From Rubrivirga litoralis (GTDB lineage Bacteria; Bacteroidota; Rhodothermia; Rhodothermales; Rubricoccaceae), in assembly GCF_031846415.1 (NCBI RefSeq), contig NZ_JAVRHT010000010.1, positions 33,889 to 97,888 on the forward strand: a DNA stretch of 64,000 bases. The letters run 5' to 3'. The notes under the pieces are model-generated. The model ran no database searches and was not told where the DNA came from. It saw only the letters and a list, made by a program, of their open reading frames with translations. The position numbers were made by a program, and so were the translations under genes. Positions 15,978-24,588 of the stretch are shown one piece after another (the stretch's first letter is position 1; every line of letters begins with the position of its first letter).

Positions 15978-18900
15978 TGCCGCCGACCCCGTTTTCGAGG
16001 CCCCGCCCCGCCCCGCTCGCCGCCCCGCCCGTGCGGCTGCTCCTGCTCGGCCTCTGCGTCCTGTTCGCCTCGGCGTGCGCGTCGACGGGGACGTACGTGG
16101 CGGGCGCGTACCAGGACGAGCCGGTCCCCCCGCTCCCCGCCGACGAGGTCGCCCACACGGTTTTCCTGACCGGCAACACGGGCGACCTCGACACGGGGGC
16201 CGTGCTGCGCGCGCTCGGCGCCGACGCCCGCGGGCGGGGCGGGGCGGCGACCGTCGCGTTCCTGGGCGACGTGACGACGGACGGCGTGCCGGCCGCCGGT
16301 GCCGGCGACCGAGCCGAGGCGCTGGACAAGCTCGACGCGCTCGCCGACGCGCTCGGGGCCTTCGAGGGCGAGGTCGTCGTCGTCCCCGGCGACCGCGACT
16401 GGAGGCAGGGCGAGAACGGCGTGCGCCGGCTCGAAACCGTCGTGGACAGCCTGTTCGGCGGCGACGCGCTCGTGCCCGGCGACCAGTCCGGCGGCCCGCG
16501 CGAGTGGGAGCCGGCCGAGGGCCTCCGCCTGGTCGCCCTCGATACCGGCTGGTGGCTGCTCGACGCCGACGCCCGCCCGCCGGGCGAGGCCGAAGGCCAG
16601 GACGTCCGCACGCCGGGCGACGTGGCCCGCATCCTCCGGCAGATCGTGGTCGACCGCGACGACAGCCGGATCGTGGTCCTCGCCCACCACCCGCTCGCCT
16701 CGCGCGGCGAGCACGCCGGCTACCGGACGGTCGGCCAGACGCTCGCCACGCTCGGAATCGGCGCGCTCGCCGCGCGGACGTTCGGGCGGGACCGCCAGGA
16801 CCTGGCCTCGCCGGAGTACCGGGCCATGCGCGCCGTGCTCGAAGCGTCGACGGCCGGGCACGACCGGCTCGTGTGGGCGGCCTCCCACGACCACAGCCTC
16901 CAGACGCTCCCCACCGACCGCTCGGTAACCGTCCGCCAGTTCAACCTCGTGAGCGGGACCGGGGGCGGGGCGGTCGACCCGGTCTCGTCCGAGGGCGCCC
17001 TCCACGTCGCCGCGCGGCCGGGCTACCAGCGGCTGCTCTACTACCCCGACGGCCGCTTGTGGACCGAGACCGTCGAGGTGGACCCCGAGACCGGAGCCGC
17101 CGAGGTCGCGTTTCGGACCGAGCTGGCCGGCCCGATCCCCGAGCTCGTCGACCCCGAGGTGCCGACCGACGTCGAGGCCGAGGAGCTGCCCGAGACGCTG
17201 GGCGAGACGGTCGTGGCCGAGCTGGACGCCGGCTTTTCGCAGTCCCCCCGGTTCTCGGACGGCGCCGTCGCGCGGACCCTCTTCGGCGACCGCTACCGCG
17301 ACGCGTGGCACACGCGCGTCGAGGTCCCCGTCGTGGACATGGGTACCGAGGCCGGCGGGCTCACGCCGATCAAGCGGAGCGGGGGGAACCAGACGACGGG
17401 GCTCCGGCTCGAGAGCGGCGACGGCCACGTGTACGACTTCCGCCTGCTCGAAAAGGGCGGGACGGGGCAGGTCCCGGCCGATCTCCGCGACGGGCTCGTG
17501 TCCGACGTGGTCCTCGAGCTCCGCGCGGCGGCCATCCCCTACGGCGCGATCGTGACGGCCGAGCTGTCGAACGCGGTCGGCGTGCCCACGCCCCGCCCCC
17601 GCATCGTCTACGTCCCCGACGACCCCCGACTCGGCCGCTACCGCGACCAGTTCGGGGACCGCCTGGCGACGCTCGAGCTCCGCCCCGACGACGACGTCTC
17701 GGACGTGCCCGAGTTCGAAGGCTTCACCGACGTGATCTCCGACGAGAAGCTCCGCGAGGAGCTCCGCGAGGACCAGGACCACTACGTCGACCAGCGGGCG
17801 TTCCTCCGCGCCCGGCTCGTCGACATGCTGGTGGCCGACTGGGACCGGCACGCGGGCCAGTTCCGGTGGGGCGCCTTCGAGCCCGGCGAGCTGGACTCGA
17901 CGCTGACGGGCGACGCGGCGACCAAGGGCAAGGTGTACCTCCCGGTCCCCCGCGACCACGACTGGGCGTTCTACGGGATCGGCGGGCTCCTCCAACCCGC
18001 CCTGTTCTCGTTCGACGACCGGCTCCAGGGCATCGGCGAGTCGTACGGGAGCATCGCCGGGCTGACGCGGAACGGGTTCGACCAGGACCGCCGGTTCCTC
18101 AACGCGCTCACGCGCGAGGACTGGGAGGCCATCGCCCGGGACGTCCAGGCGGCGCTCTCCGACACCGTCATCGCGCGGTCGCTGGACGTCCTCCCCGCCC
18201 CGGTCTACGACGAGCTGGCGCCCGGGTGGGAGCGGGCCTTGGAAGGCCGCCGCGACCGGCTCGTCGACCTCGCCCGGCGCTACTACGACATCCAGGCGCG
18301 GATCGTCGACGTGCTCGGGAGCGACGAGCGCGAGGCGTTCGAGATCGAGCGGCTGGCCGACGGTCGCCTCCGCGTCACCGTCCGCTCGTACAAGGGCGGG
18401 GAGGTCGGCCGCGAGCTCTATGCCCGCACGTTCTCGCCCGACGAGACCGTCCAGGTCCGGCTCTACGGGATGGCCGGCGACGACCTGTTCCGCGTCGTCG
18501 GCGACGGGCCGGACGACATCGGCCTCCGCATCATCGGGGGCGCCGGCGACGACGTCGTGGACGCCCCGGCCGGTCACCTCGCCCTCTACGACACGCCGGG
18601 CGGGGCGGTGTTCGAGGCCCGCGGCCCCGGCGTCAAGGACCGGCGCTCCGAGGACGCCGACGTCAACCTCTACGACCCGACCGAACGGGTCCGGGGCATG
18701 CGCCGGGTGTTCCCGGACGTCGGCTACCAGTCGACGGACGGCGTGATCCTGGGGGCGGGCATCACGTGGTCGGTGCCGGGCTTCCGGCTCCGGCCCTACG
18801 CGGCCGTCCACTCGGTCTCGGCCAACATCGCGACGGCCACGGGCGGGGTGGCCGCGCGCTACACCGGCTACATGCGCCACGTGATCGGGCCGCTCAGCCT

Positions 18901-19840
18901 CACGCTCGACGCGCAGGCGTCGACGCCGCGCTACGCCCGCAACTTCTACGGGTTCGGGAACGGGACGGCGGACGTGGGCTCCGACCTGGCGCGCGTGAAC
19001 CTGGCTCGGGCGCAGGTGCGGGCCGGCCTGGGCACGCCGCTCGGCCAGGGCGCCCTCGTCTCGTTCGGGCCGAGCGTCCGCTACGCCGACGCGAGCGCGC
19101 CCGACCTGGACGACCTCGACCTCGACCTCGGCTTCGACCGGCCGAACGGCACCGTCGTCCTCCCCGCCCCGCCCGCGCTCGCGCTGGGCGCCGACGCCTT
19201 CGACCCGCAGACGCACGCGGGCGCGTTCGGGCGGTTCGAGGTGGCCGCGCTGGACCGGGCCGTGAACCCGCGCCAGGGCGTCCGCATCGCGGTCGAGGGC
19301 GACGTGCTCGCCGGCCTCACGGGGCCGGCCGAGACGTACGGGGCCGTCCTCGGCGAGATCGCCGCCTACGTCCCGGTCGCGGCCGCGCCCCAGGTCACGC
19401 TCGCGCTCCGGGGCGGGGCGGAGACGCGCGTGGGCGACTTCCCGTTCTACGACGCGGCCGTGATCGGCGGGCTGGGCACACTCCGCGGCTACCGCCGCGA
19501 GCGGTTCTCGGGGCGGACGGCGGCGTCGGCGTCCGCCGAGGTCCGGGCGGCGCTGTTCGACGTGAGCACCTACGTGCTCCCGGTCCAGGTCGGCGTGCTC
19601 GGGTTCGTCGACGGCGGCCGCGTCTGGGCCGACACGCCCGAGTGCACGGACGCGCTCTCGCCCGAGGCGTGCGCCCTCGTCGACTTCCAGGGCGTCGACC
19701 CCGACGCGGGCGACGGCCTCCAGTTTGGGTACGGGGGCGGCCTGTGGTTCGGGTTCCTCGACCGGGCCGTCGCCAACGTCACCGTCGGCGTCTCCGACGA
19801 GTCGACGCTCGTGAGCGTCGGGCTCGGGTTCGCTTACTAA
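15977..19840 (+). CDS. Calcineurin-like phosphoesterase / BamA-type barrel fusion
   Basis: This 1287-residue secreted protein starts at the ATG that overlaps the previous stop; a TTG one codon earlier is possible. A hydrophobic segment ending SACAS suggests a lipoprotein signal. Residues about 45-330 look like a metallophosphoesterase (FLGDVTTDGV, VVPGDRDWRQGENG, LAHHPLASRGEH, ASHDHSLQT). The central part holds a CotH-like signature, LVDMLVADWDRHAGQFRWG with PVPRDHDWAFYG, and a short GMAGDDLFRVVGDG..GGAGDDVVD run. The last ~350 residues form a BamA/Omp85-like barrel (LRGYRRERFSGRT..., ending VSVGLGFAY). The whole likely acts at the outer membrane. The DHD and DRH motifs hint at phosphotransfer, but the substrate is unknown. 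Confidence 0.8.
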   Translation: MPPTPFSRPRPAPLAAPPVRLLLLGLCVLFASACASTGTYVAGAYQDEPVPPLPADEVAHTVFLTGNTGDLDTGAVLRALGADARGRGGAATVAFLGDVTTDGVPAAGAGDRAEALDKLDALADALGAFEGEVVVVPGDRDWRQGENGVRRLETVVDSLFGGDALVPGDQSGGPREWEPAEGLRLVALDTGWWLLDADARPPGEAEGQDVRTPGDVARILRQIVVDRDDSRIVVLAHHPLASRGEHAGYRTVGQTLATLGIGALAARTFGRDRQDLASPEYRAMRAVLEASTAGHDRLVWAASHDHSLQTLPTDRSVTVRQFNLVSGTGGGAVDPVSSEGALHVAARPGYQRLLYYPDGRLWTETVEVDPETGAAEVAFRTELAGPIPELVDPEVPTDVEAEELPETLGETVVAELDAGFSQSPRFSDGAVARTLFGDRYRDAWHTRVEVPVVDMGTEAGGLTPIKRSGGNQTTGLRLESGDGHVYDFRLLEKGGTGQVPADLRDGLVSDVVLELRAAAIPYGAIVTAELSNAVGVPTPRPRIVYVPDDPRLGRYRDQFGDRLATLELRPDDDVSDVPEFEGFTDVISDEKLREELREDQDHYVDQRAFLRARLVDMLVADWDRHAGQFRWGAFEPGELDSTLTGDAATKGKVYLPVPRDHDWAFYGIGGLLQPALFSFDDRLQGIGESYGSIAGLTRNGFDQDRRFLNALTREDWEAIARDVQAALSDTVIARSLDVLPAPVYDELAPGWERALEGRRDRLVDLARRYYDIQARIVDVLGSDEREAFEIERLADGRLRVTVRSYKGGEVGRELYARTFSPDETVQVRLYGMAGDDLFRVVGDGPDDIGLRIIGGAGDDVVDAPAGHLALYDTPGGAVFEARGPGVKDRRSEDADVNLYDPTERVRGMRRVFPDVGYQSTDGVILGAGITWSVPGFRLRPYAAVHSVSANIATATGGVAARYTGYMRHVIGPLSLTLDAQASTPRYARNFYGFGNGTADVGSDLARVNLARAQVRAGLGTPLGQGALVSFGPSVRYADASAPDLDDLDLDLGFDRPNGTVVLPAPPALALGADAFDPQTHAGAFGRFEVAALDRAVNPRQGVRIAVEGDVLAGLTGPAETYGAVLGEIAAYVPVAAAPQVTLALRGGAETRVGDFPFYDAAVIGGLGTLRGYRRERFSGRTAASASAEVRAALFDVSTYVLPVQVGVLGFVDGGRVWADTPECTDALSPEACALVDFQGVDPDAGDGLQFGYGGGLWFGFLDRAVANVTVGVSDESTLVSVGLGFAY

Positions 19841-19883
19841 GTTCAGCGCCGGCGCGTTCTGCCCCCTTTTCTACCCCACTCCG

Positions 19884-20777
19884 ATGGCCGACCCCGCCCC
19901 GCCCACGCCCCCGGCCGACGACGCCATCGGCGACGGCTCGCCGGGCGTCGCGCTCGCCCCTCAGACGCCCGCCCCGCCCGCCGAGACGCTCGACATGAGG
20001 CAGGTGGCCGGTGAGCGTCCGGCGGTGCCCCAGCCGGCAAAACCGGGCAAGAAAAACGAGACGTCGATGACGGCCGTCGGCCCCACCGACGGCGCCCTCT
20101 CGACGGCCGACCAGAACCTCGTGGACCTGGGCACGAAGCGGGGCATCGAGACCCTGTTTCGGACGAGCTACCGGACCAACATGGACCTCACGTCGCTGGC
20201 CGACGCGAAGGCCAACATCATGATCTCGATCAACGGCCTCATGGTCTCGATCCTGATCGCGTCGATCGCCCCCAAGGTCGACGCCAACACGTGGCTCTAC
20301 TACCCGACGTCGCTCATCCTTATCGGGTGCCTGGGCTCGCTGGTGTACGCCGTCCTCGCCGCCCGGCCGCGCGTGCAGAGCACGGTCGTGACCGTCGAGA
20401 GCGCGCTCCAGAACCGGACGAACCTGCTCTTCTTCGGCAACTTCCACCACATGACGCAGGCCGAGTACGTCTTCGCCATGAAGCAGGTGGTCCAGGACCC
20501 GACGCAGATCTACGAGATGATGATGAAGGACGTCTACGGCATCGGGTCGGTCCTCCAGAAGAAGTACGAGCTGCTGCGCAAGTCGTACACCATCTTTATC
20601 GCCGCGCTCGTGGTCGGCGTCGTCGCCTTTATCGCCACCTTCTGGTACGCGGCGGCCTACGAGTCCGGCCCCAACGGAACCGTCGTCACGTACGAGGCGC
20701 CCGTTCCCGTCGCCCCGGCCGACGGCACGCCGCTCCCGCCGGGCGCGCAGCCGGGCACCGGCGGCATCTTCCCGTAG
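19884..20777 (+). CDS. DUF5706 (Pycsar effector-like) membrane protein
   Basis: This 297-residue protein begins with about 85 Pro/Ala-rich and charged residues. A conserved block then starts near residue 90 (GIETLFRTSYRTNMDLTSLADAKANIMISINGLM), which matches the DUF5706 pattern (Pfam family also named Pycsar effector, PycTM): a short amphipathic segment, DLTSLADAKANIMISIN, then a membrane helix. Further hydrophobic helices are YYPTSLILIGCLGSLVYAVLA and YTIFIAALVVGVVAFIATFWYA. DUF5706 proteins linked to pyrimidine cyclases are membrane effectors of anti-phage Pycsar systems. No cyclase gene is next door here, so this may be a housekeeping member. It lies 43 bases after the barrel gene and 31 bases before the SixA-like gene. 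Confidence 0.7.
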   Translation: MADPAPPTPPADDAIGDGSPGVALAPQTPAPPAETLDMRQVAGERPAVPQPAKPGKKNETSMTAVGPTDGALSTADQNLVDLGTKRGIETLFRTSYRTNMDLTSLADAKANIMISINGLMVSILIASIAPKVDANTWLYYPTSLILIGCLGSLVYAVLAARPRVQSTVVTVESALQNRTNLLFFGNFHHMTQAEYVFAMKQVVQDPTQIYEMMMKDVYGIGSVLQKKYELLRKSYTIFIAALVVGVVAFIATFWYAAAYESGPNGTVVTYEAPVPVAPADGTPLPPGAQPGTGGIFP

Positions 20778-20808
20778 CCCCCACCCCGCCCCAGGCACCG
20801 CCCCCCGC

Positions 20809-21447
20809 ATGAAGACGCTCCTCCTGCTCCGCCACGGGAAGTCCGACTGGGACGCCGACTACGGGGCCGATCACGACCGGCCGCTCGCGGAGCGGGGCCA
20901 GAAGGGCGCGCGGAAGATGGGCCGGTTTGTCACGACGGCCCGGCTCGTGCCGGACCGGGCGCTGACGTCGTCGGCCGTCCGCGCCCGCGAGACGCTGGCG
21001 ACGGCGGCCGAGTCGGGCGGGTGGACCGGGCCGGCGCGCGTGACCGAGGCGCTCTACGACGCGACGCCCGAGGCCGTCCTCCGCGAGATCCGAGCGACCC
21101 CCGACGACGCCGACACGCTCGTCGTCGTCGGACACGAGCCGACGTGGTCGGCGCTGGTCTCGCTGCTCATCGGGGGCGGGGCGGTCGAGATGAAGACGGC
21201 GGCCCTTGCGCGCGTCGACCTCGACGTCGACCGCTGGGCCGACGCGGCGGCGGGGCGTGGCGTGCTCGCCCTGCTCCTGCCGCCCCGCTCGCTCCGCCCG
21301 AACGCGTACCGGAAGCTGAAGGACAGCATCGAGCGGGCGATCGAGGCCCAGCGCGAGGCCCGCGAGCGGGCCGAGAGCACGGCCGCCCCGCCCGAGCCGG
21401 ACGTCCCGCGCCTGCCGGAGGCGCCGCCCGGGGGCGGGGCGGCGTAG
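20809..21447 (+). CDS. SixA-like histidine phosphatase
   Basis: This 212-residue protein of the phosphoglycerate-mutase-like histidine phosphatase branch has the catalytic LLRHGKSDWD motif (RHG at residues 8-10), the partner DRPLAERGQ, the second arginine region in SSAVRARETL, and the second histidine in VVVGHEPTWSALVSLL. SixA removes phosphate from HPt histidines; members in this phylum are little studied, so the substrate is unassigned. The C-terminal ~60 residues are a charged/Pro-rich tail ending in GC-box-encoded PPGGGAA. It is the last gene of a same-strand run starting at 15138. Confidence 0.85.
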   Translation: MKTLLLLRHGKSDWDADYGADHDRPLAERGQKGARKMGRFVTTARLVPDRALTSSAVRARETLATAAESGGWTGPARVTEALYDATPEAVLREIRATPDDADTLVVVGHEPTWSALVSLLIGGGAVEMKTAALARVDLDVDRWADAAAGRGVLALLLPPRSLRPNAYRKLKDSIERAIEAQREARERAESTAAPPEPDVPRLPEAPPGGGAA

Positions 21448-21519
21448 GCGGGGCGGCGGGAACGACGTGATACGGAGTCGCGGAGTTCGTGCGGGCCTTA
21501 CCCCGCCGCCCCGCCCGAG

Positions 21520-21575
21520 CACCCCTCACCCTGGCTGCGCCGACGCTGCGCGGTGTCCCTCTCCCGGGGACCTCG
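21520..21575. repeat. Repeat fragment with CTGGCTGCGCCG core
   Basis: The stretch ACCCCTCACCCTGGCTGCGCCG, followed by a CTCCCGGGG stem, resembles the left half of the family C element at 43740-43832 (CCCCCCTGGCTGCGCCGG). It lies between the convergent SixA-like and M49 genes. Confidence 0.45.
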
Positions 21576-21632
21576 TAGGGCGGGGCGATGCCCAACGAAT
21601 CGTCAGAGCCCGTATCAGGGGCGGGGCGGCTC

Positions 21633-23339
21633 CTAGCGCACGGGCGGGGCGGGGTCCAGGCCCAGGACCTCCGTCCCCTGCTCGAACACGACGTCGACCG
21701 GGACGCCCGCCTCGGCCACGCGGTCGAGGCTGCGCGCGAGCGACGGGTCCGTCCGCCCGTACTGGCGGACGAAGGCGTCGACGGCGTCGTAGTCGCCGTC
21801 GCCCTGGAGCGTCAGGATGCGGCGGGCGAGCGCCTCGACGGCCGGCCCCATCTGCTCGGGGACCACGCGCCAGACCTCGCCGTCGGGCGTGGACTCGGGC
21901 ACGATCGCGCCGCGCTCGCGGAAAAAGTTGAACCGGACCAGGTTCGCCCGCCCGTGCGCGCTCGACGCCCCGAACCGGACCGACCGGAAGACGGACGCCA
22001 TGAACGTCACGTAGTGCTCGTCGAGCGTCGCCTCGTCCCACTCGCCCCGCTCGATCAGCTGCTGGACCATGTAGAGCCCGAGCACGTCGGCCTTGCCCTC
22101 CTCGAGCGCGCTCGCCCGGTCCTGGAGCGCCTCGCGGACCGTCCCCGCCCCGCCCACGACGTTCTTGACGCCCAGCCCGTGCGCCACCTCGTGGAACATG
22201 GTGTTGCCAAAGAAGGCGTCGAACGTGACGAGGTCGCGCTGGTCCTCGGCGAGCAGCACGTCGGCGATGGGGACCAGGATGCGGTCGAACTTGGCCCGCA
22301 TCGCGTTCTTCAGCTGGAGCCGGCGCGAGCCCTTCGCGAGCTGGACGGCCTCGTCGTTGGGCAGGTTGATGGCGATCGTCTTCGAGCCCGCGTTGGCCTC
22401 GCCGGCGGCGTAGACCACGTCGTAGGCGCCCAGGTCGGCGTCGGTCCCGGGCGTCTCGGCCTTGTAGGCGTCGTCGACGGGCAGGCCGCGCTGGAGGGCG
22501 GGGAGGAGCGCGGCGTAGCGCTGGAGCCGCGCGCTCCACGCCGGGTCCTTGACGAGCACGTACGCCTCGTGCGACGACTTGTAGCCGGCGAGCCCGTCCT
22601 CGTATGTCTCGATCGGCCCGATGACGAGGTCGAGCGGGTTGTCGCGAACGTCCATCCACGCCAGGTCGCTCGCCTGGTAGTCGTCGGATTCGAGCGCGTC
22701 GGCGCGGAGGCGGAGGTAGCGCGCGAATGAGGCGTTCTCCGACAGGTCGGCCGCCGCGCGGAGGTGGGCCGCCGCGCGCCGGTGCTCGTCGGCGAACGCC
22801 TCGTGGTACGGGACACCTTCGAGCCCGCCCCGCTCGGTCTGGCGGACGAGCGTGTAGGCGCTCGTGAGGCCGCGGTCCGGGTAGAGGTCGGCCACGCGCA
22901 GCAGCTCCTCCTTCGTGAGGTCGTGCGGGTAGAGGTTCGAGCCGGCCGGCTTCGGCCCGACGCCGGGCAGGAACGGCGCGTTGCCGTCCAGCCGGTCCCA
23001 CGGGCCGACGTTGATCTCGGCGTAGCGCCGGGCCGGCTCCGAGAGGCCCGCGAGCAGCGAGTCGCGGTCGCCGTACGCCTGGACCCAGAACACGTCGTCC
23101 ATCTCCTCGGCCGCCGCGATCAGGTGCGGGATCATCCGCCGCGTCGAGTCGGAGAGGCCGGACAGGTCGGCGTCCAGGCGGACCGTCGTGTACTGGCCGA
23201 GGAGGTCCTGGATCACGGAGTCCTCGGGCGCGAGCGCCCCGAGCCCGTCGGTCGTGGCCGTCGGCGACGGGCCGTCGGCGGGCGTCTCGAACTGGCACCC
23301 GAGGGCGGCGAGGAGCAGGGCGGCGCAGGCGAGTTTCAT
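21633..23339 (-). CDS. M49-like zinc peptidase, lipoprotein
   Basis: This 568-residue protein carries a lipoprotein signal (MKLACAALLLAALGCQFE, Cys15). Around residue 380 it has FFGNTMFHEVAHGLGVKN, and about 45 residues on EEGKADVLGLYMVQQL. That is the HExxH plus EExxxD arrangement of the M49 (dipeptidyl-peptidase III-like) branch found in Bacteroidota. Classic DPP III has HExxGH; the five-residue HEVAH form here is also known in some bacterial members. The C-terminal FGASSAHGRANLVRFNFF segment is also conserved. The ATG at 23339 was chosen because it opens the signal peptide; the frame extends upstream without support. The protein is likely periplasmic and membrane-anchored; its peptide substrate is unknown. 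Confidence 0.82.
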   Translation of the reverse strand: MKLACAALLLAALGCQFETPADGPSPTATTDGLGALAPEDSVIQDLLGQYTTVRLDADLSGLSDSTRRMIPHLIAAAEEMDDVFWVQAYGDRDSLLAGLSEPARRYAEINVGPWDRLDGNAPFLPGVGPKPAGSNLYPHDLTKEELLRVADLYPDRGLTSAYTLVRQTERGGLEGVPYHEAFADEHRRAAAHLRAAADLSENASFARYLRLRADALESDDYQASDLAWMDVRDNPLDLVIGPIETYEDGLAGYKSSHEAYVLVKDPAWSARLQRYAALLPALQRGLPVDDAYKAETPGTDADLGAYDVVYAAGEANAGSKTIAINLPNDEAVQLAKGSRRLQLKNAMRAKFDRILVPIADVLLAEDQRDLVTFDAFFGNTMFHEVAHGLGVKNVVGGAGTVREALQDRASALEEGKADVLGLYMVQQLIERGEWDEATLDEHYVTFMASVFRSVRFGASSAHGRANLVRFNFFRERGAIVPESTPDGEVWRVVPEQMGPAVEALARRILTLQGDGDYDAVDAFVRQYGRTDPSLARSLDRVAEAGVPVDVVFEQGTEVLGLDPAPPVR

Positions 23340-23399
23340 GGCGGAAGGGGCAGCGGGCAGCAGATGCGCCACCCCGCCCGTGGTGTGGGCGGGGCGGCC

Positions 23400-23428
23400 G
23401 TAGCGGCGTTGCATGGAACGCCGTCGGG
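23400..23428. repeat. Palindromic repeat family F, copy 2
   Basis: Same as copy 1 except for one base in the palindrome (GCATGGAACG). It lies 60 bases upstream of the M49 gene start, after a GGGGCAGCGGGCAGCAG word run and a GC-box inverted pair. Confidence 0.85.
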
Positions 23429-23480
23429 CGGGGCCGTCGGGCGGCACGCGGGCGACGCGGCGCGCGGGCGGGGCGGGACC

Positions 23481-23503
23481 GTAGGGGCGACCGGCGGTCG
23501 CCC
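23481..23503. repeat. Palindromic repeat family G, copy 2
   Basis: Identical in core to 14870-14892. As there, it follows a family F copy by about 50 bases, so F and G travel together. Confidence 0.8.
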
Positions 23504-23572
23504 ACGGGCGACGCGGCACGCGGGCGGGGCGGCGCCCGCGCCCAAGATACCGGGCCGCGCGTCCGCCCCGCC

Positions 23573-24448
23573 CTACCCGTCCGCCCGCGTCAGGACCACC
23601 ACCCCGCTCGCGTTGGATTCGCCGTTGGGGGGCGGGGCGGTCAAGTCGTCCGTCGGCTCGAAGGTGACCACGAGCACGCGGGCGTCCGGCGCCTCGCGCG
23701 CGAGGTGCTCCGGGATGCCCAGCCCGCCCGCGCTGTGGAAGCTCCCGTTGAGGTGGACCACGAGCGCCCCGCCCCGTCCAGCGTCCGCGATCCGGTGGGC
23801 CATCGTGAGGTCGCGGAGGTTCTGCGCCGCCAGCATCCCCCCGGCCGACGGGCCGCCGTGCCCGGCCATGCCGCCCATCGCGTCCGCGAACGCCGCCGCG
23901 AGCGCGTCCGACGGCCCCGCGAGCGGGCGGGGCGGGTAGACGGCGAGCGACGCCGCCGGCAGCCGGTCGAGCGCCTCCACCCCGCCCTCGCGCGCCACGA
24001 GGCGGACGTGCCGGGCCGTCGCGTTCGTCGCCACGACGGGCAGCCCGTGCGCGCGGGCATACTCCACGAGCGGCCGGTAGTCGGCGTAGTTGGACCACGG
24101 GCGGGCGCCCTCGGTCAGGTCCCGCTCCTCGGCGACGCCGGCCAGGTACTCGTCGAGCACCGGCTGCACGTCGGCCTCGAACATTTCCAACCCGAGCGCG
24201 ACGGGCCGCCCCGCCCCCATACGCTCGTGGACGCCCTGGAGCACGCGGAGCTGGAGCGCGTGGGCGACCGTGTCGTCGTGGCGCTCGCCGAGGAGCACCA
24301 CGTCGGCCGCCGCCGCCGCGTCGACGACCGCGGCGAGGTCGCTGGGCTCGCCGTCCACGTAGACGGCGTAGCGGCCGGCTAGAGAGTCCGGCTGGGCCGA
24401 GGCGGCGGAGGCGAGCAGGAGCACGGCGACGAGGGCGGGGCGGAGCAT
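23573..24448 (-). CDS. ChaN-family lipoprotein-like / haem-binding uptake protein
   Basis: This 291-residue protein has a signal peptide (MLRPALVAVLLLASAASAQ). It matches the ChaN/haem-binding uptake Tiki-like family: VVLLGERHDDTVAHALQLRVLQ, LGLEMFEADVQPVLDEYLAG, PWSNYADYRPLVEYARAHGLPVVATNA, AAQNLRDLTMAHRI and VVHLNGSFHSAGGLG. The conserved Glu-Arg-His and His-x-Asn-Gly-x-Phe-His motifs are intact. Some members bind haem for iron uptake and others are distant Tiki-type protease relatives; the sequence does not decide. The ATG at 24448 opens the signal peptide, although the frame is open to 24481. The protein is exported to the periplasm; no neighbouring iron-transport genes support the haem role. 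Confidence 0.8.
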   Translation of the reverse strand: MLRPALVAVLLLASAASAQPDSLAGRYAVYVDGEPSDLAAVVDAAAAADVVLLGERHDDTVAHALQLRVLQGVHERMGAGRPVALGLEMFEADVQPVLDEYLAGVAEERDLTEGARPWSNYADYRPLVEYARAHGLPVVATNATARHVRLVAREGGVEALDRLPAASLAVYPPRPLAGPSDALAAAFADAMGGMAGHGGPSAGGMLAAQNLRDLTMAHRIADAGRGGALVVHLNGSFHSAGGLGIPEHLAREAPDARVLVVTFEPTDDLTAPPPNGESNASGVVVLTRADG

Positions 24449-24489
24449 GGGCGTGGGAAAATGTCGGGGGGAGGGCGTCACAAAAACGG

Positions 24490-24525
24490 ACCGCCCCGCC
24501 CCCGGTCAGGCGAGGGCGGGGCGGT
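24490..24525 (-). terminator. GC-box inverted-pair hairpin after the helicase gene
   Basis: ACCGCCCCGCCC (24490-24501) pairs perfectly with GGGCGGGGCGGT (24514-24525) across a 12-nt loop. It lies 63 bases downstream of the helicase stop on the minus strand. There is no T-tract. Confidence 0.55.
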
Positions 24526-24588
24526 AGAACCGTGGAGCAGTGGGTCAGCGAGAAGCGTTAGGCCGTGGCCGTCTTGAACCTCGCCGAC

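Noticed and set aside
18460..18570. GMAGDDLF...GGAGDDVV as an RTX calcium-binding toxin repeat
   Set aside because: Only two loose copies inside the barrel fusion protein, with no nonapeptide array; it more likely belongs to the middle domain.
19884..21447. A complete Pycsar anti-phage operon
   Set aside because: The effector-like membrane protein has no pyrimidine cyclase neighbour; the adjacent gene is a histidine phosphatase.
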